Shown here piece after piece: positions 13,293 through 13,700 of a stretch of DNA of 13,700 nt. The notes beneath the pieces were generated by a model, which worked only from the letters and a program-made list of their open reading frames with translations, was not told where the DNA came from and ran no database searches. Position 1 is the stretch's first letter. Each line of letters begins with the position of its first letter. Location of the stretch: assembly GCA_041913505.1 (NCBI GenBank), contig JAYSFC010000107.1, positions 1 to 13,700 on the forward strand, given 5' to 3'. This DNA comes from JAYSFC01 sp041913505. Lineage in GTDB: Bacteria; Pseudomonadota; Gammaproteobacteria; Burkholderiales; Burkholderiaceae_C. A program made the translations under genes and the position numbers.

Positions 13293-13472
13293 AGGCACGA
13301 ATTAGAACCGGTTGAGAACGCTGTTCAAAACACGACGGATCGTGAGGCTGTCAACTCTGTCCTGATCGAAACAGAAGACGATCTGGAGGTTGAGATAGGC
13401 GACGTGATTCGCTACGTTGACTTAGCCAATCCCAGCGATATTTTGACAGTCCAGGTGATCCTGAAATGCTGA
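13290..13472 (+). pseudogene. 3' remnant of an unidentified gene
   Basis: An open frame of 60 codons whose only ATG (13290) lies on the foreign side of the breakpoint, so its real start is probably lost. The clear part is LIETEDDLEVEIGDVIRYVD and ILTVQVI, a small beta-rich segment that reminds me of GreA-C-like or helicase C-terminal beta domains; I cannot assign it. Composition is acidic and AT-richer than the operon. It ends 7 bases inside the next HTH gene. It may be a remnant or non-coding. Confidence 0.35.
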
Positions 13473-13645
13473 CAGAGCAGCTACTGGCCCAAAGGTGGCA
13501 TTGCTCGACCTCACGACTTCAACGCTGGCGAGCCGCAAACACAGGCCCCAGCTATCTGAAGATCGGAGGCAAGGTGCTGTACCGGATTGAGGACATCCGC
13601 GCCTATGAAGCGGCAAGCCTAGTCAAGACCCGTGCCGAAGCCTGA
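13466..13645 (+). CDS. Small HTH_17 protein, third family member in the window
   Basis: A 59-codon gene, MLTEQLLAQRWHCSTSRLQR then WRAANTGPSYLKIGGKVLYR and IEDIRAYEAASL. It aligns along its length with the protein at 1603 (RW...L.RWR...GP.YLK..G.V.YR..DI..YE). The helix-turn-helix (about 5-22) and wing (about 31-40) are complete. The start overlaps the preceding frame's stop by 7 bases; no strong ribosome binding site is seen, so translational coupling or a longer ancestral reading frame is possible. Its likely role is DNA binding, as an excisionase or small island regulator. Confidence 0.7.
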   Translation: MLTEQLLAQRWHCSTSRLQRWRAANTGPSYLKIGGKVLYRIEDIRAYEAASLVKTRAEA

Positions 13646-13700
13646 CTTAAGGCAATGCTGAAAAAGTCTCTGCTGCCTGTGTAAATTACATGGTCATGAA
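13646..13700. other. Window edge, possible insertion-sequence end
   Basis: GGCAATGCTGAAAAAGTCT (13650-13668) resembles the terminal inverted repeats of some IS families, which often contain CTGAAAAAGTC or its complement. Only one end is in view and no transposase is visible, so this is tentative. Confidence 0.2.

Noticed and set aside
1..13700. CRISPR array, rRNA or complete tRNA genes, replication origin
   Set aside because: No regularly spaced short repeats, no rRNA signatures, no foldable tRNA and no iteron or DnaA-box cluster were seen.

Overview
The window looks like a piece of a Burkholderiales-type betaproteobacterial genome (Comamonadaceae or Alcaligenaceae-like). This rests on the very GC-rich coding style of the central part, the Bug/TctC-type solute-binding proteins, an N-methylhydantoinase/oxoprolinase gene pair and a NahR/NodD-like LysR regulator. 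The taxonomic call is an inference from gene content, not from a search.

The window has three parts. Left flank (1 to about 3420), visibly lower in GC and accessory in nature: a 146-bp repeat with a strong stem-loop; a likely toxin-antitoxin pair (HTH_17 antitoxin plus PIN_3 ribonuclease); a small HTH_17 (excisionase/AlpA-like) gene; a second copy of the 146-bp repeat; a manganese (yybP-ykoY) riboswitch controlling a GDT1/TMEM165-type Mn exporter; and a chimeric pseudogene in which the leader and first ~18 codons of a second HTH_17 gene are fused in frame to the C-terminus of a HyuB-like protein.

Centre (about 3420 to 13290), very GC-rich: an orphan CcmA-like ABC ATPase converges on a LysR regulator. 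The regulator is divergent from a tightly packed operon: Bug/TctC binding protein, HyuA, HyuB, RidA, then three subunits of an FAD/[2Fe-2S] amino-acid dehydrogenase (DAO-type subunit, small ferredoxin-like subunit, large FAD/NAD-type subunit with a BFD-like iron-sulfur domain). From hyuA to the large subunit every start overlaps the preceding stop. The set reads as a pathway: periplasmic capture of a small cyclic amide, ATP-dependent ring opening by HyuAB, flavin oxidation of the resulting amino acid to an imine, and imine hydrolysis by RidA. The substrate cannot be named from sequence.

Right flank (about 13290 to 13700), lower GC again: a truncated Bug/TctC C-terminus on the minus strand abuts the 3' remnant of an unrelated gene, followed by another small HTH_17 gene (59 codons) and a possible insertion-sequence end. 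The same 7-mer, GCGCATG, lies at both places where base composition changes. The window therefore looks like a catabolic segment embedded in, or joined to, a mosaic of accessory DNA rich in small HTH_17 genes and broken genes.
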